From positions 1-64,000 of the forward strand of contig NZ_RQWJ01000002.1 of assembly GCF_003934285.1 (NCBI RefSeq): a stretch of DNA of 64,000 bases, written 5' to 3'. Both the position numbers and the translations under genes were made by a program. Below are positions 35,857 through 43,836 of the stretch, piece by piece (position 1 is the stretch's first letter; each line of letters begins with the position of its first letter). This DNA is from Brevundimonas fluminis. GTDB taxonomy: Bacteria > Pseudomonadota > Alphaproteobacteria > Caulobacterales > Caulobacteraceae. The notes under the pieces are model-generated. The model had not been told where the DNA came from. It searched no databases and worked only from the letters and a program-made list of their open reading frames with translations.

Positions 35857-36848
35857 CGCGCGAGGTCAAGATCCTCTACGTCGCCGAGGCGGAGGACGGC
35901 ATCCGTCTGGACCGCTGGTTCAGGCGCCGCTGGCCGCACCTGTCCCACATCCAGATCGAGAAGCTGGCCCGCAGCGGCCAGATCCGCGTCGACGGCGGCC
36001 GCATCAAGCCGCAGGACCGGCTCACCGCCGGCGCCGCCGTGCGTGTGCCGCCCATTCCGGACCCTGTCGAGAGGACGCCGGGCGACCGGCCGAAACTGAC
36101 GGACCGCGACGCGGCCTACGCCCGCTCGCTGGTGCTGTACGAGGACGAGCTGGTCATCGCCCTGAACAAGCCCCACGGGCTCGCGGTGCAGGGCGGCACC
36201 AAGACCACGAAACACGTCGACCGCCTGCTCTCGGCCTGGGGCGAGGGGCTTGAGCGGCCGCGGCTGGTCCACCGCCTCGACCGCGACACCTCCGGCGTGC
36301 TGCTGCTGGGCAAGGGCCCGGAGGCGGCCAAACGGCTGGCGGGCGCGTTCGCGCGCCGGCAGGCGAAGAAGACCTATTGGGCGATCGTGATCGGCAATCC
36401 CAAGCCGACCGCCGGCCAGATCGACATGGCGCTGAAGAAGTCGGGCATCAACGACTTCGAGATGATGCGCCCCGCCGACCCCAGGGAGCACGGCGCCGAA
36501 CCCGCGGAAACCGCCTACGCCACGGTCAGCCGCGCCGCGCACCGGGCCGCCTGGATGGCCCTGCGCCCCTTCACGGGCCGCACCCACCAGCTGCGCGCCC
36601 ACATGAGCGCGATCGGCCATCCCATCCTGGGCGACCCCAAGTACGGCACCCCGGAATCGACCGAACTCTCCGGCCCGCTGAAGCTGCAGTTGCACGCCCG
36701 CCGCATCGAGCTGGACCACCCGGGCGGCGGCAAGCTGATCGTCGAGGCGCCGCTGAGCCCCGAGATGAAGGCCGGATTCGACCGGTTCGGCTTCTCCGAG
36801 GACGAGGCGGGCGAGGATCCCTTCCACGGCGTGAAGAGGATGCGGTGA
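35853..36848 (+). CDS. RluC/RluD-type pseudouridine synthase
   Basis: 331 aa. An S4 RNA-binding domain (about 16-75, RLDRWFRRRWPHLSHIQIEK) precedes the catalytic domain with HRLDRDTSGVLLLGK and FTGRTHQLRAHMSAIGHP. It modifies 23S rRNA uridines, probably as RluC, whose usual partners in alphaproteobacteria are crcB and a HAD phosphatase, as here. ATG overlaps the crcB stop; its own stop overlaps the HAD gene (GTGA). Confidence 0.93.
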   Translation: MTREVKILYVAEAEDGIRLDRWFRRRWPHLSHIQIEKLARSGQIRVDGGRIKPQDRLTAGAAVRVPPIPDPVERTPGDRPKLTDRDAAYARSLVLYEDELVIALNKPHGLAVQGGTKTTKHVDRLLSAWGEGLERPRLVHRLDRDTSGVLLLGKGPEAAKRLAGAFARRQAKKTYWAIVIGNPKPTAGQIDMALKKSGINDFEMMRPADPREHGAEPAETAYATVSRAAHRAAWMALRPFTGRTHQLRAHMSAIGHPILGDPKYGTPESTELSGPLKLQLHARRIELDHPGGGKLIVEAPLSPEMKAGFDRFGFSEDEAGEDPFHGVKRMR

Positions 36849-37552
36849 CGCGTCCGCTGGCCGTGTTCGACGTCGACGGCACCCTCGTCGACAGCCGCGC
36901 CTCGATCCACGCCGCCTGCGGCGCCGCCGCGCGGCGGCTGGGCCTGCCCGAGCCGTCCTACGACCGCGTCCGGCAGATCGTCGGGCTGGAGCTGACGAAG
37001 GCTCTGCACGTGCTCGAGCCGCAGCTGACGCAGGCCGAACTGGCGGACTACGTCGCCGGCTTCCGCCAGTGGTTCCTGGACCAGTACGAGGCGGGTCATG
37101 AGGAGCCCCTGTTCGACGGCGCCGTCGATCATCTGCGCCGGCTCAAGCGGGACGGTTGGCGGCTCGCCATCGCCACGGGCCAGAACCGGCGCGGCGTCGC
37201 CCGCAATCTGGCGCGCGACGGCTGGGCCGACCTGTTCCTGTCGTCGCACTGCGCCGAGGATGGGCCCGGCAAGCCTGATCCCGCCATGCTCATCGCCGCC
37301 ATGCGCGCCTGCGACGCCTGCCCGGCCACCACCGTCATGATCGGCGACACGGCGCACGACCATGCGATGGCCGCGAACGCCGGCGTGCCCGCCTATGGCG
37401 TCGGCTGGGGCTTCCACACGGCGGAGGAGCAGCTGGCCGCCGGCGCCCGGCTCGTGGCCACGACCTTCTCCGATCTCGACGCCGCGCTGGACGCCTTCGC
37501 CTCAGGCGCCGCAGGTCCAGCTCGCGTCGAATCGCTCGCGGCGTCCGCCTGA
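36845..37552 (+). CDS. HAD-superfamily phosphatase (phosphoglycolate-phosphatase-like)
   Basis: 235 aa. DxD nucleophile motif FDVDGTLVDS, motif II ATGQNRRG, lysine region GKPDPAML, and the magnesium motif MIGDTAHDHAMA. An alpha-helical cap (about 20-85) is typical of Gph and related beta-phosphoglucomutase-like enzymes. GTG start within the rluC stop. The 3' end overlaps the opposite lipoprotein gene by 51 bases. Substrate unknown; phosphoglycolate is the usual assignment. Confidence 0.9.
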   Translation: MTRPLAVFDVDGTLVDSRASIHAACGAAARRLGLPEPSYDRVRQIVGLELTKALHVLEPQLTQAELADYVAGFRQWFLDQYEAGHEEPLFDGAVDHLRRLKRDGWRLAIATGQNRRGVARNLARDGWADLFLSSHCAEDGPGKPDPAMLIAAMRACDACPATTVMIGDTAHDHAMAANAGVPAYGVGWGFHTAEEQLAAGARLVATTFSDLDAALDAFASGAAGPARVESLAASA

Positions 37553-38005
37553 GGTCGCCTCCACGCGCACCGGTCGGGTGAACGTCTCGTCCAACGCCTC
37601 GCCTTCGCCCCGTTCCGGATCCGGCGTCAGAACGACGACGGCGCCTCCGCCGGAATAGCGGCCCGGCCGGGTCATGGCGTCGAAGTCGGTCGGCACGCCC
37701 GTCAGGTCGACGACCGCGCCGTCGATCCTGGCGACCCCGTCTCCGAGGACGATCACCACCAGATTCTGGCCGTCTCTCGACAGATTGCATCCGGCGCCCG
37801 GCTCCAGACGGTCCTCCCAGTCGGCCCTGAACAGCGGCTGCAAGATGGGCGACGCGGGCGCGGGCGGCGAAGGAGCGTCCGGTCCGTCGTGCGCGCGGGG
37901 CGCCGTGGCCGGCATGGCCCCCGCGGCGTCGGGCGGCGAAGAAGGAGGCTCTCCGCAGCCGAAGATGGCCAGGGCGGCGAGGCAGATCGGAACGTAAGGG
38001 CGCAT
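37502..38005 (-). CDS. lipoprotein of unknown function
   Basis: 167 aa. A signal peptide ends in the lipobox IFGC (Cys17), followed by a Pro/Ala-rich spacer of about 40 residues. The folded part shows GCNLSRDGQNLVVIVLGDGVA and a C-terminal SWTCGA; the two mature cysteines could pair. Unrecognised family, beta-rich by appearance. It overlaps the HAD gene by 51 bases tail to tail. Confidence 0.72.
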   Translation of the reverse strand: MRPYVPICLAALAIFGCGEPPSSPPDAAGAMPATAPRAHDGPDAPSPPAPASPILQPLFRADWEDRLEPGAGCNLSRDGQNLVVIVLGDGVARIDGAVVDLTGVPTDFDAMTRPGRYSGGGAVVVLTPDPERGEGEALDETFTRPVRVEATSGGRRERFDASWTCGA

Positions 38006-38065
38006 GGATCACCTCCACGACAGCCAACGCTCGCCCGCCGCCTCCGCTCCGCCTATATCGCCGAC

Positions 38066-38824
38066 ATGCACATCCCGCCGCTCGATCCCAACGTCGCCGC
38101 CCGAAAGGGATTCCGCGAGTCGGAGGAGCGGCTGAAGCGGTTCTGGAAAGCCGTCGACGTCGCAGCGGTCGAGGGCGGCTGGGCCGTGCGACTCGACGGC
38201 CGCACGCCCAGGACGCCGGCCCACGCCCCCATGGTGCTGCCGAGCCAGGCCGCCGCCCGCCTCGTCTCCGACGAATGGGCCGCGCAGGGCGAGTTCCTGG
38301 ATCCCGCCACCATGCCCGCCACCCGTCTCGCCTCCACGGCGATCGACCGGGTGTCGCAGGCGCGCGAGGCGGTGGCGGACGAGGTCGCCGCCTTCGCCGG
38401 CTCGGACCTGCTCTGCTATCCGGCCGAAGCTCCGTCGTCGCTGGTCGAGCGTCAGGCCCGGGAATGGTCGCCCTGGCGAGCGTGGGCGGCGACTGAGCTT
38501 GCAGTCCATCTGGAGCCGGCCGAGGGCATGTTGCACCGCCCCCAGGACCCGGCGGCCGTCGCCCGTGTGCGCGACCTCGCCCTGCGGCTGGACGATTTCG
38601 CCCTGACCGGACTGGCCATGGCGACCCCGCTGCTGGGCAGCGCCGTGCTCGCCTTCGCCCTGCAGCGCGCCGCGGGCAGGGCCGACGCCCTGTTCGACGT
38701 CTCCCGCCTCGACGAGGCCTTTCAGGAAGAGCGCTGGGGCATCGACGCCGAGAACGCCGCCCGCACCGCCGCGCGCCGCGAGGAGGCCCGGCTCCTGGAA
38801 CGCTGGTTCGCCGCGCTCGCCTAG
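38066..38824 (+). CDS. ATP12-family F1-ATPase assembly chaperone
   Basis: 252 aa. ATP12 chaperones the alpha subunit of F1 in mitochondria; alphaproteobacteria keep a homologue. Signature blocks: RFWKAVDVAAVEGGWAVRLD, RTPRTPAHAPMVLPS, LLCYPAEAPSSLVERQAREW and GSAVLAFALQRA. Cytoplasmic. The stop TAG interlocks with the stop of the opposite hydrolase (CTAG). Confidence 0.93.
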   Translation: MHIPPLDPNVAARKGFRESEERLKRFWKAVDVAAVEGGWAVRLDGRTPRTPAHAPMVLPSQAAARLVSDEWAAQGEFLDPATMPATRLASTAIDRVSQAREAVADEVAAFAGSDLLCYPAEAPSSLVERQAREWSPWRAWAATELAVHLEPAEGMLHRPQDPAAVARVRDLALRLDDFALTGLAMATPLLGSAVLAFALQRAAGRADALFDVSRLDEAFQEERWGIDAENAARTAARREEARLLERWFAALA

Positions 38825-39759
38825 TCGATGAAGGCGTTGACCTCGGCGGCGAAGACGTCGGGCTGATCCAGCATGATGAAGTGGGCCGCCTCGTCGATCC
38901 GCCGGAACGTGGCCCCTTCCAGCCCCGCATAGGCGCCGCGATAGATCTGGTCGGTCAGTTCCGGCGTCATCCCGGGCCAGGCGAAGGCCACGTAGACCAC
39001 CTCGACCGGGGCCGTGATGTTCTTCAGCTCGGGCCGCAGGTCGGTGACGATCAGCTCGTGCATGGCGTTGCCGGCGACGGCCTGGTCGGACGTCGCGCCG
39101 TGACGGATCGGCCCCTCGCGCAGCGATTCCGTGCGGATCATCTGGGTGATGCTGGCCGCCGACTGCTCGCGCCAGGCCTCGGGCGTGGACGAGATCATGC
39201 CGTCGCGGATCATGTCGGCCATGGGCATGAGGGTCTCGGGCGTCGCGTTCGGATTGCCGAAGGCCTGACCCATGAAGGGGATCTGGTCGACCACCATCAG
39301 CTTGCCGACCAGATCGGGATGCCGCGCCGCCAGCATCAGGGCGACGGTGCCGCCCATGGAGTGGCCGATCACCACAGGATTCTCGATGCCCTGTTCGCGG
39401 ATGTAGCGGGCCAGCTCCTCCGCCACCGGCGCGGAGACCAGCCCGGCGGCGTTGTCCATCGGCGCGGCGCCCGCGAAGCCCTGCACGTGAACCAGATGCA
39501 GACGGTGCGGCCCCTCCAGCCGGTCGACGAGGGGCTGCCAGACGTCGGGGTGCGAGGTCAGGCCCGGGATCAGGATGACGTGCGGCCCCTCCGCGCCCTC
39601 CACGCGCACATGGAAGCGGCCGGACGCGAAGCCGGCGTGGCGGTGGCCCTCGTGGGCGCCGTGTTCCGCGCCGACGGGGTGATGGCCCTGCTCCTGAGCG
39701 AGCGCCGCGGGGGCGCTCAGGGACAGGGCGGCTACGGCGGACAGGATCAGGGCGCGCAT
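38821..39759 (-). CDS. secreted alpha/beta hydrolase with His-rich N-terminus
   Basis: 312 aa. Signal peptide ends at ALAQ; a short His-rich stretch (EQGHHPVGAEHGAHEGHRH) follows. The hydrolase fold has nucleophile elbow VIGHSMGGTVA, LIPGLTSHPDVW as the oxyanion region, and the C-terminal histidine in IDEAAHFIML. Esterase or lipase-like, periplasmic; substrate unknown. ATG at 39759 follows GGAG; an upstream in-frame start would run through the promoter and lacks a signal peptide. Confidence 0.9.
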   Translation of the reverse strand: MRALILSAVAALSLSAPAALAQEQGHHPVGAEHGAHEGHRHAGFASGRFHVRVEGAEGPHVILIPGLTSHPDVWQPLVDRLEGPHRLHLVHVQGFAGAAPMDNAAGLVSAPVAEELARYIREQGIENPVVIGHSMGGTVALMLAARHPDLVGKLMVVDQIPFMGQAFGNPNATPETLMPMADMIRDGMISSTPEAWREQSAASITQMIRTESLREGPIRHGATSDQAVAGNAMHELIVTDLRPELKNITAPVEVVYVAFAWPGMTPELTDQIYRGAYAGLEGATFRRIDEAAHFIMLDQPDVFAAEVNAFID

Positions 39760-39783
39760 GGGGATCTCCGGAAATGCAGGCTG

Positions 39784-39812
39784 TCCATACGACGTATGCT
39801 TTGTGTTGTAAA
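39784..39812 (-). promoter_or_regulatory. candidate sigma-70-type promoter of the hydrolase gene with a palindrome on its -10
   Basis: Reading the minus strand: TTTACA (39812-39807), a 17-base spacer, then TATGGA (39789-39784), placing the start of transcription about 20 bases before the ATG. The -10 lies inside the perfect palindrome CATACG-A-CGTATG (39786-39798), a natural place for a repressor. The stretch is AT-rich against its surroundings. Both elements are inferred from sequence. Confidence 0.45.
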
Positions 39813-39866
39813 GTTCTTTTCTCAATCCGCTGGCGAGGCGCCGTGCGGGGGCGCTAGAACCGGCGC

Positions 39867-40955
39867 ATGACCGCCGCCATCCAGACCGAGACGACGAAAT
39901 TCGGCAAGGGCTTCCTGCGCGACGCCTGGTACTTCGTCGACCTGTCCCGGGAGATCCGCCCGGGCGCGCAGGCGCGGCGGACGATCCTGGGCGAGCCGGT
40001 GCTGGTCGGACGCACGCGCGCGGGCCAGGTCTTCGCCATGCGCGACGTCTGCCCCCACCGCGCCGCGCCGCTGTCGGCGGGCCGCGTCGTGGATCGCGCC
40101 GAGGACGGCGGCGAGACGATCGAGTGCCCCTATCACGGGTGGCGCTTCCGCCCCGACGGCGTCTGCGCGGCCATCCCGTCTCTGGTCGAGGGCGACGCGA
40201 CCGACCCGGCGCGCATCCGCGTGCGGTCCTATCCGGTGCGCGAGAGCCAGGGGATCGTCTTCGTCTGGATGTCGTCCGATCCCCGCGGCGGCGGCGAGCC
40301 CGACCATGAGCCGCCCGTCTTTCCCGGCGCGGACGGCGAGGCGAAGCTGGTCGAGGCCATGACCTTCGACAGCCACGTCGACCACGCCGTCGTCGGCCTG
40401 ATGGACCCGGCCCATGGCCCGTACGTGCATCAGCAGTGGTGGTGGCGGTCCGAGCATTCGATGCACGAGAAGCAGAAGGCCTTCGCCCCCGTCGAGCACG
40501 GCTGGGCCATGGTCCGTCACGCGCCGTCGTCGAACAGCCGGGCGTACAAGATTCTGGGCGGGGCTCCAGCGACGGAGATCACCTTCCGCCTGCCCGGCTA
40601 TCGCTGGGAGCACATCCAGGTCGGCGAGAAGCAGGTGCTGGCGCTGACCTGCCTGACTCCTCTGGACGACGACCACACCCGCATCACCCAGATCTTCTGG
40701 TCCGACCATTGGGTGTTCGCGCTCGCCAGGCCGTTCCTGCGGATGGGCGTGCGCGCCTTCCTGAAGCAGGACGGCGGCATGGTGAACCTGCAGAACATGG
40801 GGCTGGCCTTCGACCCGACCCTGATCTGGATCGACGACGCCGACCGTCAGGCCAAGTGGTACCAGCAGCTGAAGCGCGAATGGCAGAGAAGCCGCGCCGA
40901 GGGGCGCGGCTTCTCCAATCCGATCGAACCGACGACGCTGCGCTGGCGCAGCTGA
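39867..40955 (+). CDS. Rieske-type non-heme iron oxygenase, alpha subunit
   Basis: 362 aa. An N-terminal Rieske domain (about 18-130) has DVCPHRAAPLS and CPYHGWRF, and a C-terminal catalytic domain has the iron-binding HVDHAVVGLMDPAHGPYVH with histidines and an aspartate. The domain order is that of PaO/VanA-like monooxygenases. Reductase and ferredoxin partners are not adjacent. A TetR gene lies directly downstream on the other strand, 6 bases from its stop. Substrate unknown. Confidence 0.9.
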   Translation: MTAAIQTETTKFGKGFLRDAWYFVDLSREIRPGAQARRTILGEPVLVGRTRAGQVFAMRDVCPHRAAPLSAGRVVDRAEDGGETIECPYHGWRFRPDGVCAAIPSLVEGDATDPARIRVRSYPVRESQGIVFVWMSSDPRGGGEPDHEPPVFPGADGEAKLVEAMTFDSHVDHAVVGLMDPAHGPYVHQQWWWRSEHSMHEKQKAFAPVEHGWAMVRHAPSSNSRAYKILGGAPATEITFRLPGYRWEHIQVGEKQVLALTCLTPLDDDHTRITQIFWSDHWVFALARPFLRMGVRAFLKQDGGMVNLQNMGLAFDPTLIWIDDADRQAKWYQQLKREWQRSRAEGRGFSNPIEPTTLRWRS

Positions 40956-40961
40956 CCGGCG

Positions 40962-41621
40962 TCAGGCGGCGCTGAGCTGGGCCTGCTGCTGGCGGGCGCC
41001 GGCGAAGATCAGGTCGATCTGGCGTTCCAGCGTCGACGTCAACGCCTTGAGGTCCTGGCCGTCATAGGCGGCGCGGCGGAAGCCCGAGACGAAGGCGGTC
41101 CAGATCATGCCGCCGATCAGGTCGAGGTCGGCGTCCCGCGCGATCTCGCCGCGCGCGGCCGCGCCGGACAGGATGTCGCCCATCAGCGCCGTCAGCGGCT
41201 TGACCGCCTCACGCGCCCGGCGCTCGGCGTCGGCCGGGTGGAACCAGCCGCGCGACACGACCGCCTGCACCAGCGGCAGATGGTCCAGCGTGGCGCGGTA
41301 GCCGGCGGCCAGGGCCGCGCTCAGACGCTTGCGTGCCGGCCCGTCGGTCTGGGCCGCGGCCTTCATCTCGCCGGCCACGCGGTGCAGGTCCTCGGCGAGA
41401 ACGGCCTCGAACAGCTCGGCCTTGTCCTGGAAGTTGGCGAACACGGCGCCGGTCGACATCCCCGCGCCCTTGGCGATGTCGCGGATGGTGGCGGGATCGT
41501 AGCCCCGCTCGGCGAACAGCTCGCGGGCGGAAGCGAGGACCTTGCCGCGGGTGCGGACCTTGGCGGCCTGACGACGGTTCATGACGGCGCCGGACTCGGC
41601 GGAGGGGGTGACTTCGCGCAT
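40962..41621 (-). CDS. TetR/AcrR-family transcriptional regulator
   Basis: 219 aa from the ATG at 41621; a second ATG at 41582 would give 206 aa with the helix-turn-helix nearer the N-terminus, and neither has a clear ribosome site. The HTH is ARELFAERGYDPATIRDIAKGAGMS followed by TGAVFANFQDKAELFEAVL (the second block is typical of the family). The ligand domain is divergent. A 17-bp inverted repeat lies in the gap upstream. Possible targets are itself or the adjacent oxygenase. Confidence 0.9.
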   Translation of the reverse strand: MREVTPSAESGAVMNRRQAAKVRTRGKVLASARELFAERGYDPATIRDIAKGAGMSTGAVFANFQDKAELFEAVLAEDLHRVAGEMKAAAQTDGPARKRLSAALAAGYRATLDHLPLVQAVVSRGWFHPADAERRAREAVKPLTALMGDILSGAAARGEIARDADLDLIGGMIWTAFVSGFRRAAYDGQDLKALTSTLERQIDLIFAGARQQQAQLSAA

Positions 41622-41774
41622 GGAGGGGAGGGCTACTCGGAACTGGATGAAGCGAAACCTGACGAACGTGGTTTCCGCCTGGAAATAAACCGGGACGGTC
41701 TGGGACCGCCGGCAGTTGCGAAGCTCGGTCTGACCACGGAACGATGACCAAAATGCGCCCGTCGCGCGACTCCG

Positions 41775-41791
41775 CTGTAATGTTGTTACAG
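41775..41791. promoter_or_regulatory. inverted repeat upstream of the TetR gene
   Basis: CTGTAA and TTACAG are separated by TGTTG, a perfect 6-5-6 repeat, in the 215-base gap between the TetR start and the end of the antiporter gene, about 155 bases upstream of the TetR start. Spacing and size suit a TetR dimer; that it is the regulator's own operator is inferred. Confidence 0.4.
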
Positions 41792-41836
41792 GAGTTGAAT
41801 CGCCCGCCCCGCAAGGAAAACCGGGGGCTGAAAGGC

Positions 41837-43678
41837 TCAGCTTGCGGGCCGGACCCGCGTTCTCAGCGCGCGCGCCGGCCGGGCCCGCCCGGCCTCCGGC
41901 CGCGCCTCCTGGAACGCCCGACGGAAGACGTCGCGCCGCTCGTGGATCGAGGCCAGCACCAGGCCCATCGGCACGCCGACGTCCACGAGCGTGTTCTCCG
42001 CCAGCTGCAGGCTGGCCTCGGTCGTCTCGGGCACGGCGTCGGTCGCGCCCAATTCGTACAGGCGCACGGCGTGCTTCTCGTCGCGGGCGCGGGCGATCAG
42101 GCACAGGTCCGGATGAGCCGCGCGGACGCTCCGCACCACCTCGTCGACCTTCCCCGGCGCGTCCATGGTGACCACCACCGCCCGGGCGTGGTCGAGGTCG
42201 CACTTCTGGAGGAACTCGACGCGCGACGCATCGCCCCAACTGACGTCCGCACCCTCCGAGCGCGCCTTCGAAACCACTGACGGATCGCTGTCGACCGCCA
42301 GAAACCCCTGACCGTGCTCATTCAGCAGGTCGCCGACCAGCCGTCCGACCCGGCCATAGCCGACGATCAGCACCTTGCCCTCGGCGGGCCCCGGCGTGAT
42401 CGCCTCCGGCGTCAGTTCCGGCGCGTCCCTGACCGCCTTCTCCATCAGCCGGTCGGCCAGCATGGCCATGAGCGGGATGGTGAAGATGCTGATCGTCGCC
42501 GCCAGCATGACCGTGCCTGTGAAGGCGGGCGAGGCGATGCCCTCCACCATGCCGGCGCCCAGGATGACGAAGGCGAACTCCCCCGCAGGTCCGAGCACCA
42601 GGGCGGTTTCCAGCGCCGTCCTGTTGCGCACCTTCCAAGCGCGCGCCGAGAGGTAGATCAGGCCGGCCTTCAGGACCGTGATGCCCAGCGCCAGACCCAG
42701 CACCAAGCCGGGGTTCGCCGCCACGGCGTCCAGATCCAGTCCGATCCCCACGCCCACGAAGAAGACGCCCAGCAGCAGGCCCTTGAACGGCTCGATCGAC
42801 ACCTCGACCTCGCGCCTGAACTCCGTCTCCGCCAGCAGCAAACCGGCGACCAGGGCCCCGAGGCTCATCGACACACCCGCCGCCTGCGCCGCCACGCCGG
42901 AGGCGACCACGACCAGCAGGCTGGCGGCCACGAACATCTCCTGCCCCTGTCCCCGCGCGCGCGCCCTGGCCACCGACCGGAACATCGGACGCAGCACCAG
43001 CCGGCCGACGACCACGATCAGCGCCAGACCGACCGCGGCCGGGATCAGGGTCAGCAGGGCCGGTCGCAGCACCGAGGGATCGAACTCGCCCGCCGGGGTC
43101 GCTCCCGCGAGCGCCGTCGCCGCCAGGACCGTGACGGTGATCAGGATCGGCGCCACCGCCAGGTCCTGCGCCAACAGGACCGCGAAGGTCGTGCGCCCGG
43201 CCGGCCCCGTCAGTCGGCCCCGCTCGGCCATCACCGGCATGACCACCGCGGTCGACGACAGCGCCAGACCCATCCCCAGAACCGCGGCCGAGACCAGGGG
43301 TTGGCCCATCGCCATGAACAGGACCATCAGGCCCGCGGTGCAGACCGCCATCTGCGTCATGCCCAGGCCGAACACCAGGCGTCGCATGGCGCGCAGCCGC
43401 TCCCACGACAGCTCCAGCCCGATCATGAACAGCAGGAAGGCCACGCCCAGTTCGGACAGGGCCCGGATCTGGGCGGCGTCGTCGATGGTCAGCCAGGCCA
43501 GCCACGGCGCGGTCGACGCCAGCCGCGCCAGGCCGTCGGGACCCAGCAGCACCCCGGCGGCCAGGAACCCGAGGATCGGGCTGATCTTCAGTCGGTTGAA
43601 GAGGGGCACGACCACGCCGGCCGCGGCCAGGAAGACCACCAGGTCCTTGTACTCGCCGCCGCCGTGCCCCGCCGCCAT
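41837..43678 (-). CDS. Kef/CPA2-type cation:proton antiporter with TrkA-N domain
   Basis: 613 aa. An Na+/H+-exchanger domain of about 12 helices (about 12-385) has LGFLAAGVLLGPDG, LGVAFLLFMIGLELSW and LLAQDLAVAPILI with the key aspartate. A cytoplasmic TrkA-N domain follows (VLIVGYGRVGRLVGDLL) that binds nucleotide or glutathione adducts in KefB/C. Export of K+ coupled to proton influx is expected. No ancillary KefF/KefG is adjacent. The C-terminal 40 residues are Arg/Ala-rich. Confidence 0.92.
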   Translation of the reverse strand: MAAGHGGGEYKDLVVFLAAAGVVVPLFNRLKISPILGFLAAGVLLGPDGLARLASTAPWLAWLTIDDAAQIRALSELGVAFLLFMIGLELSWERLRAMRRLVFGLGMTQMAVCTAGLMVLFMAMGQPLVSAAVLGMGLALSSTAVVMPVMAERGRLTGPAGRTTFAVLLAQDLAVAPILITVTVLAATALAGATPAGEFDPSVLRPALLTLIPAAVGLALIVVVGRLVLRPMFRSVARARARGQGQEMFVAASLLVVVASGVAAQAAGVSMSLGALVAGLLLAETEFRREVEVSIEPFKGLLLGVFFVGVGIGLDLDAVAANPGLVLGLALGITVLKAGLIYLSARAWKVRNRTALETALVLGPAGEFAFVILGAGMVEGIASPAFTGTVMLAATISIFTIPLMAMLADRLMEKAVRDAPELTPEAITPGPAEGKVLIVGYGRVGRLVGDLLNEHGQGFLAVDSDPSVVSKARSEGADVSWGDASRVEFLQKCDLDHARAVVVTMDAPGKVDEVVRSVRAAHPDLCLIARARDEKHAVRLYELGATDAVPETTEASLQLAENTLVDVGVPMGLVLASIHERRDVFRRAFQEARPEAGRARPARALRTRVRPAS

Positions 43679-43836
43679 CGCCCCTCCCGTTCGTCCGCGA
43701 CATCATGACCGGAGCCGCTCCGCTTGGACAGGCGTGCTCACGGCTTCATGACAATAATTTAAGGTGGCGGGCGGCGCGTCGGGCGTAGGGTCCGCGCCGA
43801 ACCGTCCCCCAGCGACGGAACGGAGAGAGATGCCCC

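Noticed and set aside
37502..37552. Possible frameshift joining the HAD gene and the lipoprotein
   Set aside because: They lie on opposite strands, overlap tail to tail by 51 bases, and each has its own complete motifs.
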